Shown piece after piece: positions 19,307 through 27,351 of a stretch of DNA of 64,000 nucleotides. The notes beneath the pieces are model-generated. The model was not told where the DNA came from. It was given only the letters and a program-made list of their open reading frames with translations, and did not search any database. Position numbers and translations under genes: made by a program. This DNA is from Sinorhizobium saheli (lineage in GTDB: Bacteria > Pseudomonadota > Alphaproteobacteria > Rhizobiales > Rhizobiaceae): the NCBI RefSeq assembly GCF_001651875.1, contig NZ_LNQB01000069.1:62001-126000 (forward strand). Direction: 5' to 3'. Position 1 is the first letter of the stretch. Each line of letters opens with the position of its first letter.

Positions 19307-20236
19307 CTAGCGGCGGGTTGGCGGCTCGGCCGCGTCGGCACTTGCCCCTTCGCCGCCTGGAAGATTGGCCGCCCGAAGGCTGAGGCTCAAGACCGCGCTC
19401 AGCACGCAGGCGATGCCGATCGTCTGATTGGCGACAATCGGTTCGCCGAGGACGGCAGGGGCGAGGAGAACGGCGGAGACCGGCGCCAGAGCGGTGTAGA
19501 CCGAGGCCTCCGTGCCGCTCACCTTGGCGAGCCCGGCATACCAGAGCAGGAACCCCGCAACCGTCGGCACCAGCGCATAATAGGCGACGGCGACAAGCGC
19601 CGGCGCAGTTGCCGCGCCCGCCAAGGGCAGCTCTGCGACGGCGAAGGGGATGGCGATCGCGCCGCCGAGGCCCGCCATCAGCGTCGACAGCACGAGCGGC
19701 GGGACCTCGGCCTCGAGGCGCTTGCCGAGAAGGATGAACAGGCCTTCGCAGACGACGGCGCCGAAAATCAGCGCACTGCCGACGAGCGAGCGTGCGCCGC
19801 CGGCATCCGAGGGTACGACGATCGCGAGAACGCCCGCGGCGGCAAGCGCGATCGCCAGAAGGACGAGGCGGTCGGGCCTTTCGCCGAGCACCAGCACGGC
19901 GATGGCGGCCGACACGGCGGGAAGCGTGCCGATGATCACGCCGGCATCGGCAGCGGGCGTGAGCTTCAGTCCGGAAATGAGCAGCGTCGTATAGCCTACG
20001 CTGCCGGCGCCCGCCTGGAGGAGGAGGATGCGCCAATCGCCTTTCGCAAGCTGCGGCCAGGGTGTTGCGGTTATCCGCACCAGGAGCAGGAAGAGCGGCA
20101 AGGCGATGGCGAAGCGCAGCGCCGTTGCCGTGAACGGCGGCAGCCCGGAGGCTATGACCTTGCTTGCGACCACGGTGCTGCCGACGAGCACCATTGCGAG
20201 CGATAGTTGGAAATACCCTTGAAGCTGCTTCGTCAT
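19307..20236 (-). CDS. EamA/DMT family transporter
   Basis: A 309-residue drug/metabolite transporter with ten predicted helices in two EamA repeats, beginning MTKQLQGYFQLSLAMVLVGSTVVASKV. Substrate unknown. It lies 75 bases downstream of an AraC regulator and 64 bases upstream of the B3/4 gene, all on the minus strand. AraC-EamA-B3/4 is a recurring kind of trio and suggests export of an amino-acid-like compound, which is inference. Confidence 0.92.
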   Translation of the reverse strand: MTKQLQGYFQLSLAMVLVGSTVVASKVIASGLPPFTATALRFAIALPLFLLLVRITATPWPQLAKGDWRILLLQAGAGSVGYTTLLISGLKLTPAADAGVIIGTLPAVSAAIAVLVLGERPDRLVLLAIALAAAGVLAIVVPSDAGGARSLVGSALIFGAVVCEGLFILLGKRLEAEVPPLVLSTLMAGLGGAIAIPFAVAELPLAGAATAPALVAVAYYALVPTVAGFLLWYAGLAKVSGTEASVYTALAPVSAVLLAPAVLGEPIVANQTIGIACVLSAVLSLSLRAANLPGGEGASADAAEPPTRR

Positions 20237-20311
20237 CGCGCCGCCGTTCCCGTGATCGATGGCGGCAGAAAACCCGATCGACGGGCGGCGATCTTGTACG
20301 GAATTGCGGGA

Positions 20312-21214
20312 TCAGTTCACCGCGCGCGCATAGACACCGGGCGAAAAGCCGTATTTGCGCACGAAGACGCGCGTCATGTGGCTCTGGTCGACAAAACCGC
20401 CGGCAACGGCGGCTTCCGCGAGCGGCATGCCGGCGGCGATCGACCGCCGGACGATGTCGATCCGCCGCTGGAGGAGATAGGCATGAGGCGTCAGCCCGGT
20501 CGCCTTCGCGAAGCCGCGCACCACCTGGAACCGGCTCAGGCCGCTCGCGCGCGCAAGGTCGGCGAGGGTGACGGCGGCCAGCGGGTCGTCGTCGATGAAA
20601 TTGACGGCCACGGCGATCGCCTTCGGCACCCTGGCCGGAGCGTCCGGCCGCGGCGCAAGCGCCATCGTCTCGGCGATGAGCGTCACGGCAAGCTCCTCCC
20701 AGCGAAGCACCGCGCCGCTACCCTCCATCGTCGCGGCGGCCGCGAAGATCGCGCGGAATCGCGCGGCGAGCTCCGCATCCTTCAACACCGGATTTGTGAA
20801 TTCCGAGGTTCTTCTTCGCCCTTCGCTGATATCGTCGACCGCGGCTGCAACCAGCAAAGGCTCGAGATAGAGCATCCGCCAGGACCGGCCGCTGCCGCCG
20901 ATCGGCGCCCCGTCATGGACCTCGCCGGGATTGACGGTGATCACATCGCCCGCTTCCGCTTCGACCGTGCCGCGGCCGCTCAACGAGCTCTGCGCGCCCT
21001 GATGGATCAGGCCGATCCCGAACTGTTCGTGCGTGTGGCGCGCGAACCGATGGTCGGTGGCGGCCTCCACCACGTCGACGCCGGCGATGCGGCGCGGCAG
21101 CACCCTGAAATGGCCGTTTCTCACGTTCGGTTCGTCGCTGTCCTTGGTTGAGCCGTGCTGCTGGTATAGCCTTTCCGTCGTTCCGCCGCAAAGCGCACTT
21201 GGGCGCGGCATCAC
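20312..21214 (-). CDS. AraC family transcriptional regulator
   Basis: A 300-residue regulator with an N-terminal cupin-type sensor (RFARHTHEQFGIGLIHQG; VITVNPGEVHDG) and a C-terminal double helix-turn-helix (about 195-295) ending in the AraC signature FVDQSHMTRVFVRKYGFSPG. The N-terminus is uncertain: the ATG at 21214 adds about 30 residues before the domain, and an internal GTG could be used. Likely controls the EamA gene that follows; its sensor suggests an amino-acid-like ligand. Confidence 0.9.
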   Translation of the reverse strand: MMPRPSALCGGTTERLYQQHGSTKDSDEPNVRNGHFRVLPRRIAGVDVVEAATDHRFARHTHEQFGIGLIHQGAQSSLSGRGTVEAEAGDVITVNPGEVHDGAPIGGSGRSWRMLYLEPLLVAAAVDDISEGRRRTSEFTNPVLKDAELAARFRAIFAAAATMEGSGAVLRWEELAVTLIAETMALAPRPDAPARVPKAIAVAVNFIDDDPLAAVTLADLARASGLSRFQVVRGFAKATGLTPHAYLLQRRIDIVRRSIAAGMPLAEAAVAGGFVDQSHMTRVFVRKYGFSPGVYARAVN

Positions 21215-21240
21215 GCGTGCGGATCCTGAAGGAGGAAGCG

Positions 21241-21762
21241 ATGCTTTATACGGGGCGGGCGCTGAAGCGGTTGCGGCTTGTGAACGGCATGAAGCAGAGC
21301 CATGTGGCGGAGCTCCTGCAGGTCACGCAGGCGACCGTGTCGCGCTGGGAAACCGACGTGCTGACGCCCTCCGAAGATCAGCAGCGGGCGCTGCAGCGCC
21401 TCTTTGCACGACAGACGGCGGTCGATGCCGCGCTCAAGCGGCTGGTCGAAACATCGACGGCCCGGGTCCACCTGATCTGCGACCATTCGCACCGGCTGCT
21501 GGCGGCCTCGCCCTCACGGCGGGCGGAGTGGCGGCGGGAGATGCTCGGCATGCCGATGTTCCGCTACGCCTCGGAGGAAATCCGGAAGGCGGAAAGCGAG
21601 CTCGCAGGCATCGGCTGGCACGAGGGCCGCGTGGCTTCGCTGGTGGTCGAGACCGGCCCCAACGGGCGCGACGACGTTCCGATCGGCGCCGGCCGCGTGC
21701 TATGGGAGAAGATTCCGTTCGCCGACGGGGCGATGGGACGCCTGGTGACGACGCTGGCCTGA
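21241..21762 (+). CDS. XRE-type helix-turn-helix regulator
   Basis: A 173-residue protein. Residues 6-60 form an XRE/Cro helix-turn-helix (ALKRLRLVNGMKQSHVAELL ... ATVSRWE). Residues 70-173 have no recognised domain. The ATG at 21241 follows a strong AAGGAGGAAGCG site. It lies directly upstream of an epimerase gene, with a perfect palindrome starting at its stop codon (21762-21778) that may be its operator. Confidence 0.88.
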   Translation: MLYTGRALKRLRLVNGMKQSHVAELLQVTQATVSRWETDVLTPSEDQQRALQRLFARQTAVDAALKRLVETSTARVHLICDHSHRLLAASPSRRAEWRREMLGMPMFRYASEEIRKAESELAGIGWHEGRVASLVVETGPNGRDDVPIGAGRVLWEKIPFADGAMGRLVTTLA

Positions 21763-21778
21763 CGCATATTTTATGCGT
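21762..21778. promoter_or_regulatory. Perfect palindrome between XRE gene and epimerase gene
   Basis: ACGCATA-TTT-TATGCGT: seven-base perfect arms with a three-base centre, 52 bases before the epimerase start. It has the size and symmetry of an operator. The adjacent XRE regulator is the obvious candidate binder, but this is inference. Confidence 0.45.
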
Positions 21779-21829
21779 TGTTCCAGGCCTGTCCACCCGG
21801 CTAGCCTCGAACAAAACGAGGAGTGACGC

Positions 21830-22813
21830 ATGACTATACTGGTGACGGGAAGCGCCGGCCATCTGGGCGAGGCGCTGATGCGGGTGCTGCACGCGGCGGG
21901 TCGCGACGTGCGCGGCATCGATGTCAAGCGCTCCGATCTCACCGACCTTGTCGGATCGATCGGCGATCGCGCCTTCGTCCGCCACGCCCTCAAGGGTGTG
22001 CGCGCCGTCATCCATGCGGCGACGCTGCACAAGCCGCATGTCGCGACGCATGGCTATTCCGATTTCGTCGAGACCAACATCGCCGGCACCCTCAACCTGC
22101 TCGAAGAGGCCGCGGAGGCGGGCGCCGGCGCCTTCGTCTTCACCAGCACCACGAGCGCCTTCGGCTCGGCGCTGACCCCGGCGCCCGGCCAGCCGGCAGC
22201 CTGGATCACCGAGGACGTGACGCCGGTCCCGCGCAACATCTACGGCGTCAGCAAGGTTGCGGCGGAAGGGTTGTGCGAGCTCTTCGCCCGCCGGCACGGG
22301 CTTGCCGCCGTCATCCTCCGCACCTCGCGCTTCTTTCCCGAACCGGACGACGATGCGGAGATCCGCAGCCGCTATGATACGGCGAATGCCCAGGCGAACG
22401 AGCTTCTCTACCGCCGCGCGGATATCGAGGATGTGGTGAGCGCGCATCTCGCGGCGCTCGACCGGGCGCAGGACATCCGCTTCGGGCGCTATATCGTTTC
22501 CGCGCCGACGCCATTTGCGCCCGACGATCTCGCCGCGTTTCGGACGGACGCGGCATCCGTGGTGTTGCGCCGCTTCCCCGAATGCGAGGCGCTCTACGCC
22601 GCGCGCGGATGGCGGCTCTTCCCGGCAATCGACCGCGTCTATGTCAGCACCCGCGCGATGGCCTCTCTCGGCTGGCGGCCGAGATATGATTTCAGTCATG
22701 TGTTGAAGTGCCTTGCACGCGGGGAGGATTTCCGAAGCCCGCTTGCGAAAGAAATCGGCTCCAAGGGCTATCACGAAACGGTGTTTGCCGATGGACCTTA
22801 TCCGGTCGCGTGA
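21830..22813 (+). CDS. NAD-dependent epimerase/dehydratase family protein
   Basis: A 327-residue extended short-chain dehydrogenase/reductase. The NAD-binding motif is GSAGHLG (7-13), and the active-site YGVSK (YxxxK) and the upstream Ser/Thr region FVFTSTTSAFG are present. The C-terminal part (about 230-327) carries the substrate domain. Substrate unknown; a nucleotide-sugar or uronate-type substrate is possible. The ribosome binding site is CGAGGAGTGACGC. It follows the XRE regulator by 67 bases. Confidence 0.87.
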   Translation: MTILVTGSAGHLGEALMRVLHAAGRDVRGIDVKRSDLTDLVGSIGDRAFVRHALKGVRAVIHAATLHKPHVATHGYSDFVETNIAGTLNLLEEAAEAGAGAFVFTSTTSAFGSALTPAPGQPAAWITEDVTPVPRNIYGVSKVAAEGLCELFARRHGLAAVILRTSRFFPEPDDDAEIRSRYDTANAQANELLYRRADIEDVVSAHLAALDRAQDIRFGRYIVSAPTPFAPDDLAAFRTDAASVVLRRFPECEALYAARGWRLFPAIDRVYVSTRAMASLGWRPRYDFSHVLKCLARGEDFRSPLAKEIGSKGYHETVFADGPYPVA

Positions 22814-22821
22814 CCGGGGGC

Positions 22822-23226
22822 TCAATCCCGCGGCCGCCCCGGCAGCGCGCCGATGTCGCCGATCCAGGGGAGCGCGGAGGAGCACCAGATCTGCGATCGT
22901 GGCTTAAGTTCACGCCGCTGGTTGATGGTCCCGACGCGGATGCCGATCTTCTCGGCGTCCTCGTCCGTTCCGGTCGTATAGACCGGCGAGCCGCAATGGG
23001 GGCAGAAGAATTGCAGGCGCTTGCGGCCATTGTCGGCGATTTTGACGTAGAGCTTCGGTTCGCCGCCGGTGAGGCGGAATGCGCTTCGCGGCGCGCCCGC
23101 CGTCACCCGGTAGGCCGAGCCTGTCAGCCGCTGGCAATCGGTGCAATGACAGATCGACACGCCCTCGGGATCGATCTCCGCCTCATAGGTCACGAAGCCG
23201 CAATGGCATTGGCCGTCAATATGCAT
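22822..23226 (-). CDS. GFA family zinc-binding protein
   Basis: A 134-residue member of the GFA (glutathione-dependent formaldehyde-activating enzyme, Gfa-like) family with an Mss4-like beta fold. Zinc ligands are visible: C7/C9 (GQCHCG), C26/C28/C31 (CHCTDC) and C75/C78 (CPHC). Most members are not proven to act on formaldehyde. The ATG at 23226 (MHIDGQCHCG) is preferred to 23259 because it follows a GGAGGAGCGCCCG site. Convergent with the epimerase gene, 8 bases apart. Confidence 0.9.
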   Translation of the reverse strand: MHIDGQCHCGFVTYEAEIDPEGVSICHCTDCQRLTGSAYRVTAGAPRSAFRLTGGEPKLYVKIADNGRKRLQFFCPHCGSPVYTTGTDEDAEKIGIRVGTINQRRELKPRSQIWCSSALPWIGDIGALPGRPRD

Positions 23227-23305
23227 CGGGCGCTCCTCCTGTCTGCCTTCCACCAGCATACGATAGAGCGTCCGCGCCGTTCGTCGAGAGTGTTGCGCAC
23301 CGGGC

Positions 23306-24106
23306 TCAGATGCCGGTGAACAGCCACTCGTGTTCCTTGGCGTTGTGGAACTTCCAGATCCGCTTCGGACCGGCCATGACGTTGAGATAATAGGAGTCGT
23401 AGCCGTGGACGGCCGCGACCGGGTGGTAACCCTTCGGCACCAGAGTCACGTCGCCGTCCTCCGCCGCCATCGTCTCGTCGAGCGAACGGTCGTCCGTATA
23501 GACGCGCTGCATGGCAAAGCCCTGCGGCGGGTTCAGCCGGTGGTAATAGGTTTCTTCCAGATAGCTCTCGGCCGGCAGATTGTCCTGGTCGTGCTTGTGC
23601 GGCGGATAGGACGAGGTGTGGCCGCCGGGCGTGATCACCTCGACGACCAGCAGCGACTGCGCCGAGCCGTCGTCCTCCGGCATGATATTGGTGACGTAGC
23701 GCGTGTTTGTGCCCTTGCCGCGGGTCATCTGCGGGTGCGTGCCGGGGCGGATGACCTTGGCCTTGAAACCTTCGCCGCCGGGGGCGGAGCAGATCGCAAG
23801 ATCGAGATCGGTCTTCGCCTCCGCCTGCCATCTGCTGCCCTTCGGCACATAGACCGCATAGGGCTGGCCCTCGAAAGGCGTCATGCGTTCGCCGAGTTCG
23901 CCGAAACTCTCCCCATCGACCGAGACCTTCGCCTTGCCGCTGACGAGCACCAGGCAAAGTTCCTTCTCGCCCGCATCACCGCCGGTGGCTTCACCCGGCT
24001 TCAGCCGATGAAGCGCGAAACCGACATAGGTCCAGCCGGCGCTCTCCGGCGTGATCTCCTGCATCAGGCCGGATTGCGCTTTCGGTTTGACGAGCAGTTT
24101 CGACAT
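23306..24106 (-). CDS. iolB: 5-deoxy-glucuronate isomerase
   Basis: IolB isomerises 5-deoxy-D-glucuronate to 5-dehydro-2-deoxy-D-gluconate (DKG) in inositol catabolism. A 266-residue double-cupin protein with metal-binding His residues visible in HTSSYPPHKHD and a typical C-terminal PKRIWKFHNAKEHEWLF. The ATG at 24106 has a GGAGACCGTCACA-type site; an in-frame Met further upstream lies in the repeat. It is the last gene of the iol operon, separated from iolE by a 225-base gap containing an R1 repeat. Confidence 0.97.
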   Translation of the reverse strand: MSKLLVKPKAQSGLMQEITPESAGWTYVGFALHRLKPGEATGGDAGEKELCLVLVSGKAKVSVDGESFGELGERMTPFEGQPYAVYVPKGSRWQAEAKTDLDLAICSAPGGEGFKAKVIRPGTHPQMTRGKGTNTRYVTNIMPEDDGSAQSLLVVEVITPGGHTSSYPPHKHDQDNLPAESYLEETYYHRLNPPQGFAMQRVYTDDRSLDETMAAEDGDVTLVPKGYHPVAAVHGYDSYYLNVMAGPKRIWKFHNAKEHEWLFTGI

Positions 24107-24154
24107 TGTGACGGTCTCCTGACTTCTCTTCAAAGGGGTCTGCATTCGCAGCCT

Positions 24155-24312
24155 GCCCCTCACTCTAACCCTCTCCCCGCGCGCGGGGAGAGGGGATTCG
24201 AGGCTTGCCATCATCTCTTCCCGCTTCCCAAGGGAGAGGGGACGCGGAGGCGGCGCGGCATATCCCTTCTCCCCGCAGGCGGGGAGAAGGTGGCGGCAGC
24301 CGGATGAGGGGC
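24155..24312. repeat. RIME-like mosaic repeat R1 between iolE and iolB
   Basis: Two mosaic units: CCCCTCACTCTAACCCTCTC followed by a CCCCGCGCGCGGGG hairpin, and CTTCTCCCCGCAGGCGGGGA followed by GAAGGTGGCGGCAGCCGGAT and GAGGGG. The second unit matches the one at 18455-18520. It lies inside the iol operon, so it is transcribed and would fold in the mRNA. Confidence 0.88.
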
Positions 24313-24331
24313 CGATAGCCGATTTGGCTGC

Positions 24332-25231
24332 CTATTTGTCCAGCCCCGCTTCCTTCGCGAACGACTTCAGCGACTTCAGCCCGAGCGACTGGTATTCGAA
24401 CGGATTGCGCACGGCCGAATCCTGCTCGGCCTCGATCACCAGCCAGCCATCATAGCCGTGTTCGGCGGCGATTTTCAGCACCGGCAGGAAGTCGACGCCG
24501 CCCTCGGAGTCGCCCGGTACCGTGAAGACGCCGCGGCGCACGCCCTCGAGGAAGGAGAGGCCTTCGCCTTCCACCACTTCGCGGACCGCCGGGCGGACGT
24601 TCTTGCAGTGGATATGGCGGACGCGATCCATGTATTTCTTCGCCACGTCCGCCGGATCCGAGCCGCCGAACCAGGCATGGCCGGTATCGAGCAGCAGCTT
24701 GGTCGCCGGGCCGGTGTTCTGCATCAACAGGTCGATCTCCTCGCCGGTCTGGACGATCGTGCCCATGTGGTGGTGATAGACGAGGTCGATGCCCTGGTCG
24801 GCGCAATACTGAGCGATGGCCTCGAGATCGGCGCCGAACTTCTTCCATTGGTCGGCCAGCAGCACCGGCTTGTCCTTGACGAGGGACTTGGAATCGTCGC
24901 CGTGGATGGCGTTCGAGGTCTCGCAGACGATCGCCACCTTGCAGCCATTGTGCTTCAGGAGATCGAGATGCGGCTGGATCGCCTTCTTCTCCGCCTCGAC
25001 GCCATGGGTGAGCAGGTTAGTCGAGTGCCAGCCGGAAACGAAGACGAGGTCGTAGGAGGCGAGCTTCTGCTTCAGCGCCTCCGGATCGGACGGCATCTTG
25101 TGGCCCTTCTCGATGCCGTCGAAGCCGATCTTCTGGCAATCGGACAGGCAGTCCTCCAGCGTCAGGTGCGCGCCGATCGAGTGGTCGTCGTCATTGCTCC
25201 AGGCAATCGGGTTGGTTCCGTAGCGGATCAT
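24332..25231 (-). CDS. iolE: Myo-inosose-2 dehydratase
   Basis: IolE dehydrates 2-keto-myo-inositol to 3D-(3,5/4)-trihydroxycyclohexane-1,2-dione. A 299-residue TIM-barrel protein of the AP-endonuclease-2/xylose-isomerase superfamily, starting [16 protein letters not shown]. Metal-ligand-containing segments [17 protein letters not shown] and [15 protein letters not shown] are visible. The ATG at 25231 is preferred to 25279, which has no ribosome binding site. Confidence 0.97.
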   Translation of the reverse strand: MIRYGTNPIAWSNDDDHSIGAHLTLEDCLSDCQKIGFDGIEKGHKMPSDPEALKQKLASYDLVFVSGWHSTNLLTHGVEAEKKAIQPHLDLLKHNGCKVAIVCETSNAIHGDDSKSLVKDKPVLLADQWKKFGADLEAIAQYCADQGIDLVYHHHMGTIVQTGEEIDLLMQNTGPATKLLLDTGHAWFGGSDPADVAKKYMDRVRHIHCKNVRPAVREVVEGEGLSFLEGVRRGVFTVPGDSEGGVDFLPVLKIAAEHGYDGWLVIEAEQDSAVRNPFEYQSLGLKSLKSFAKEAGLDK

Positions 25232-25292
25232 GTCTTTCACTTTCTGTTCGTCATTTGCTTGAAGCGGGTGATTCGTCATGTGTCAGGGCAAC

Positions 25293-25346
25293 GCCCCTCA
25301 TCCGGCTGCCGCCACCCTTCTCCCCGTGAGGGACGGGGAGAAGGGA
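25293..25346. repeat. RIME-like repeat R1 between iolD and iolE
   Basis: CCCCTCATCCGGCTGCCGCC, ACCCTTCTCCCCG and GGACGGGGAGAAGGG: the reverse orientation of the block at 18480-18520. It lies in the 199-base gap between iolD and iolE and is transcribed with the operon. Confidence 0.85.
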
Positions 25347-25430
25347 CTCGCGGCGCCTACTTCGTCCCATCCCCCGGGGCCAATGGATATGGAAAAGCGC
25401 CCGCGCGAATGCGGGCGCCCGATCGTCGAC

Positions 25431-27284
25431 TCACCCAAACCGCTGCGTCTTGAGCGCCTTCTCATAACCTTCGCGAGCCGCCTTCACCTGCTCCCGGTCA
25501 GACACTTCCGGAACCGCGACGTCCCACCAATGGCCGCCGGCCTCCGTCGTGATCAGCGGGTCGGTATCGATGACGATGACCGTCGTGCGCTGTTCGTTGG
25601 CGGTCTCCTGGAGCGCGGCTTCGAGCTCCGGGATCGAGCCGACCTTGCGGGTGACGGCGCCCATGGCGGCGGCATGCGCGGCGAAGTCGATCTGCGGCAG
25701 CTCGACGTGATGCGTGTCCTGCAAGAGGTTGTTGAAGTTGGCGCCGCCGGTTTCCATCTGCAGACGGTTGATGCAGCCATAGCCGGCATTGTCCAAGAGA
25801 ACGATGGTGAACTTGGCGCCGAGCATGATCGAGGAGGCGATCTCCGAGTTCAGCATCATGTAGCTGCCGTCGCCGACCATCACGATCACGTCGCTGTCGG
25901 GTTTGGCGAGCTTGACGCCGAGGCCGCCGGCGACCTCGTAGCCCATGGTCGAGAAGCCGTATTCCATGTGGTAGCCGCCGGGCTCTTCCGCCTGCCAGAG
26001 CTTGTGCAACTCGCCGGGCAGACCGCCGGCGGCGCAGACGAGCGTCGTCCTCTTGGCCCCCCGCGCGCGCTGGACGGCGCCGATCACCTGGGCATCGGAG
26101 GGCAGCGCCGCATTGGTCGTGGCGGTCGCCTTGTCGGCGGCCGCAAGCCACTCGGCCTTGCCGGCCTTCGCCTTCTCGGTCCAGTCCGGGTCGGCCCTGT
26201 AGCCGCCGAGACCGCCGGACAGGCGGTTGAGGCCGACGCGCGCGTCGGAAATCAGCGGCAGGCCGTTGTGCTTGCCGGCGTCGAAGGGCTGGACGTTGAG
26301 GCCGATGATCTTCAGTTCATCGTTCTTGAAGAGCGCCCAGGAGCCGGTGGTGAAATCCTGGAGCCGCGAGCCGACGGCGAGCACGAGGTCGGTCTCCTCC
26401 GCGAGCCGGTTCGAGGCGGAGGTGCCGGTGACGCCGACCGAGCCCATGTTGAGCGGATGTGAATGCGGCAGCGCCGACTTGCCGGCCTGCGTCTCGACCA
26501 CCGGGATGCCGTGCTTCTCGGCGAAGTCCGCGAGCTCCGCGGTCGCCTCCGAATAGAGCACGCCGCCGCCGGCGACGATGATCGGCTTCTTCGCGGCTTT
26601 CAGCATTGCGATCGCCGCCGCGAGCTCGTCGAGATCGGGCTCGATGCGGCGCGGCACCCATACCTTCTCTTCGAAGAAGGATTCCGGATAGTCATAGGCT
26701 TCCGCCTGGACGTCCTGGCAGAGCGAAAGCGTGACCGGACCGCAATCGGCCGGATCGGTCAGCACCTGCATGGCGCGGCGAAGCGCCGGAATGATCTGCT
26801 CCGGCCGGGTGATGCGGTCGAAATAGCGCGACACCGGGCGGAAGCAGTCATTGGCCGAGACTGTGCCGTCGCCGAAGCTTTCCACCTGCTGCAGCACCGG
26901 ATCGGGCCTGCGGTTGGCGAAGACGTCGCCGGGGAGCAGCAGCACCGGCAGGCGGTTGACGTGGGCGAGTGCGGCCGACGTCACCATGTTGAGCGCGCCC
27001 GGGCCGATCGAGCTCGTGCAGGCCATGAAGCGGCGGCGGAAGCTCGCCTTGGCGAAGGCGATCGCCGCATTCGCCATGCCCTGCTCGTTCTGGGCGCGGT
27101 AGGTCGGCAGGGTCTCGCGCACGGCATAGAGCGCCTCGCCGACGCCGGCGACGTTGCCATGGCCGAAGATCGCGAAGACGCCGCCGAAGATCGGCACGCG
27201 CTTGCCGTCGATGATCGTCATCTGCCGCGTCAGGAACCGCGCCACGGCTTGCGCCATGGTCAGGCGCACGGTTTTCTGGCTCAT
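25431..27284 (-). CDS. iolD: 3D-(3,5/4)-trihydroxycyclohexane-1,2-dione hydrolase
   Basis: IolD is a thiamine-diphosphate enzyme that opens the inositol-derived ring to 5-deoxy-glucuronate. 617 residues with the acetolactate-synthase-like layout: N-terminal PYR domain (about 1-180), central domain, C-terminal PP domain carrying VMVGDGSYMMLNSEI and NAGYGCINRLQ (thiamine diphosphate and Mg binding). The ATG at 27284 has a strong GGAGGAAACGTAAG site. It lies 67 bases downstream of iolC. Confidence 0.97.
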   Translation of the reverse strand: MSQKTVRLTMAQAVARFLTRQMTIIDGKRVPIFGGVFAIFGHGNVAGVGEALYAVRETLPTYRAQNEQGMANAAIAFAKASFRRRFMACTSSIGPGALNMVTSAALAHVNRLPVLLLPGDVFANRRPDPVLQQVESFGDGTVSANDCFRPVSRYFDRITRPEQIIPALRRAMQVLTDPADCGPVTLSLCQDVQAEAYDYPESFFEEKVWVPRRIEPDLDELAAAIAMLKAAKKPIIVAGGGVLYSEATAELADFAEKHGIPVVETQAGKSALPHSHPLNMGSVGVTGTSASNRLAEETDLVLAVGSRLQDFTTGSWALFKNDELKIIGLNVQPFDAGKHNGLPLISDARVGLNRLSGGLGGYRADPDWTEKAKAGKAEWLAAADKATATTNAALPSDAQVIGAVQRARGAKRTTLVCAAGGLPGELHKLWQAEEPGGYHMEYGFSTMGYEVAGGLGVKLAKPDSDVIVMVGDGSYMMLNSEIASSIMLGAKFTIVLLDNAGYGCINRLQMETGGANFNNLLQDTHHVELPQIDFAAHAAAMGAVTRKVGSIPELEAALQETANEQRTTVIVIDTDPLITTEAGGHWWDVAVPEVSDREQVKAAREGYEKALKTQRFG

Positions 27285-27351
27285 CTTACGTTTCCTCCTG
27301 GTGGCGAAGTCTGGGCTCCGCCCTTCGTTTCCAAAGCCGCGCCGGGTTTCC

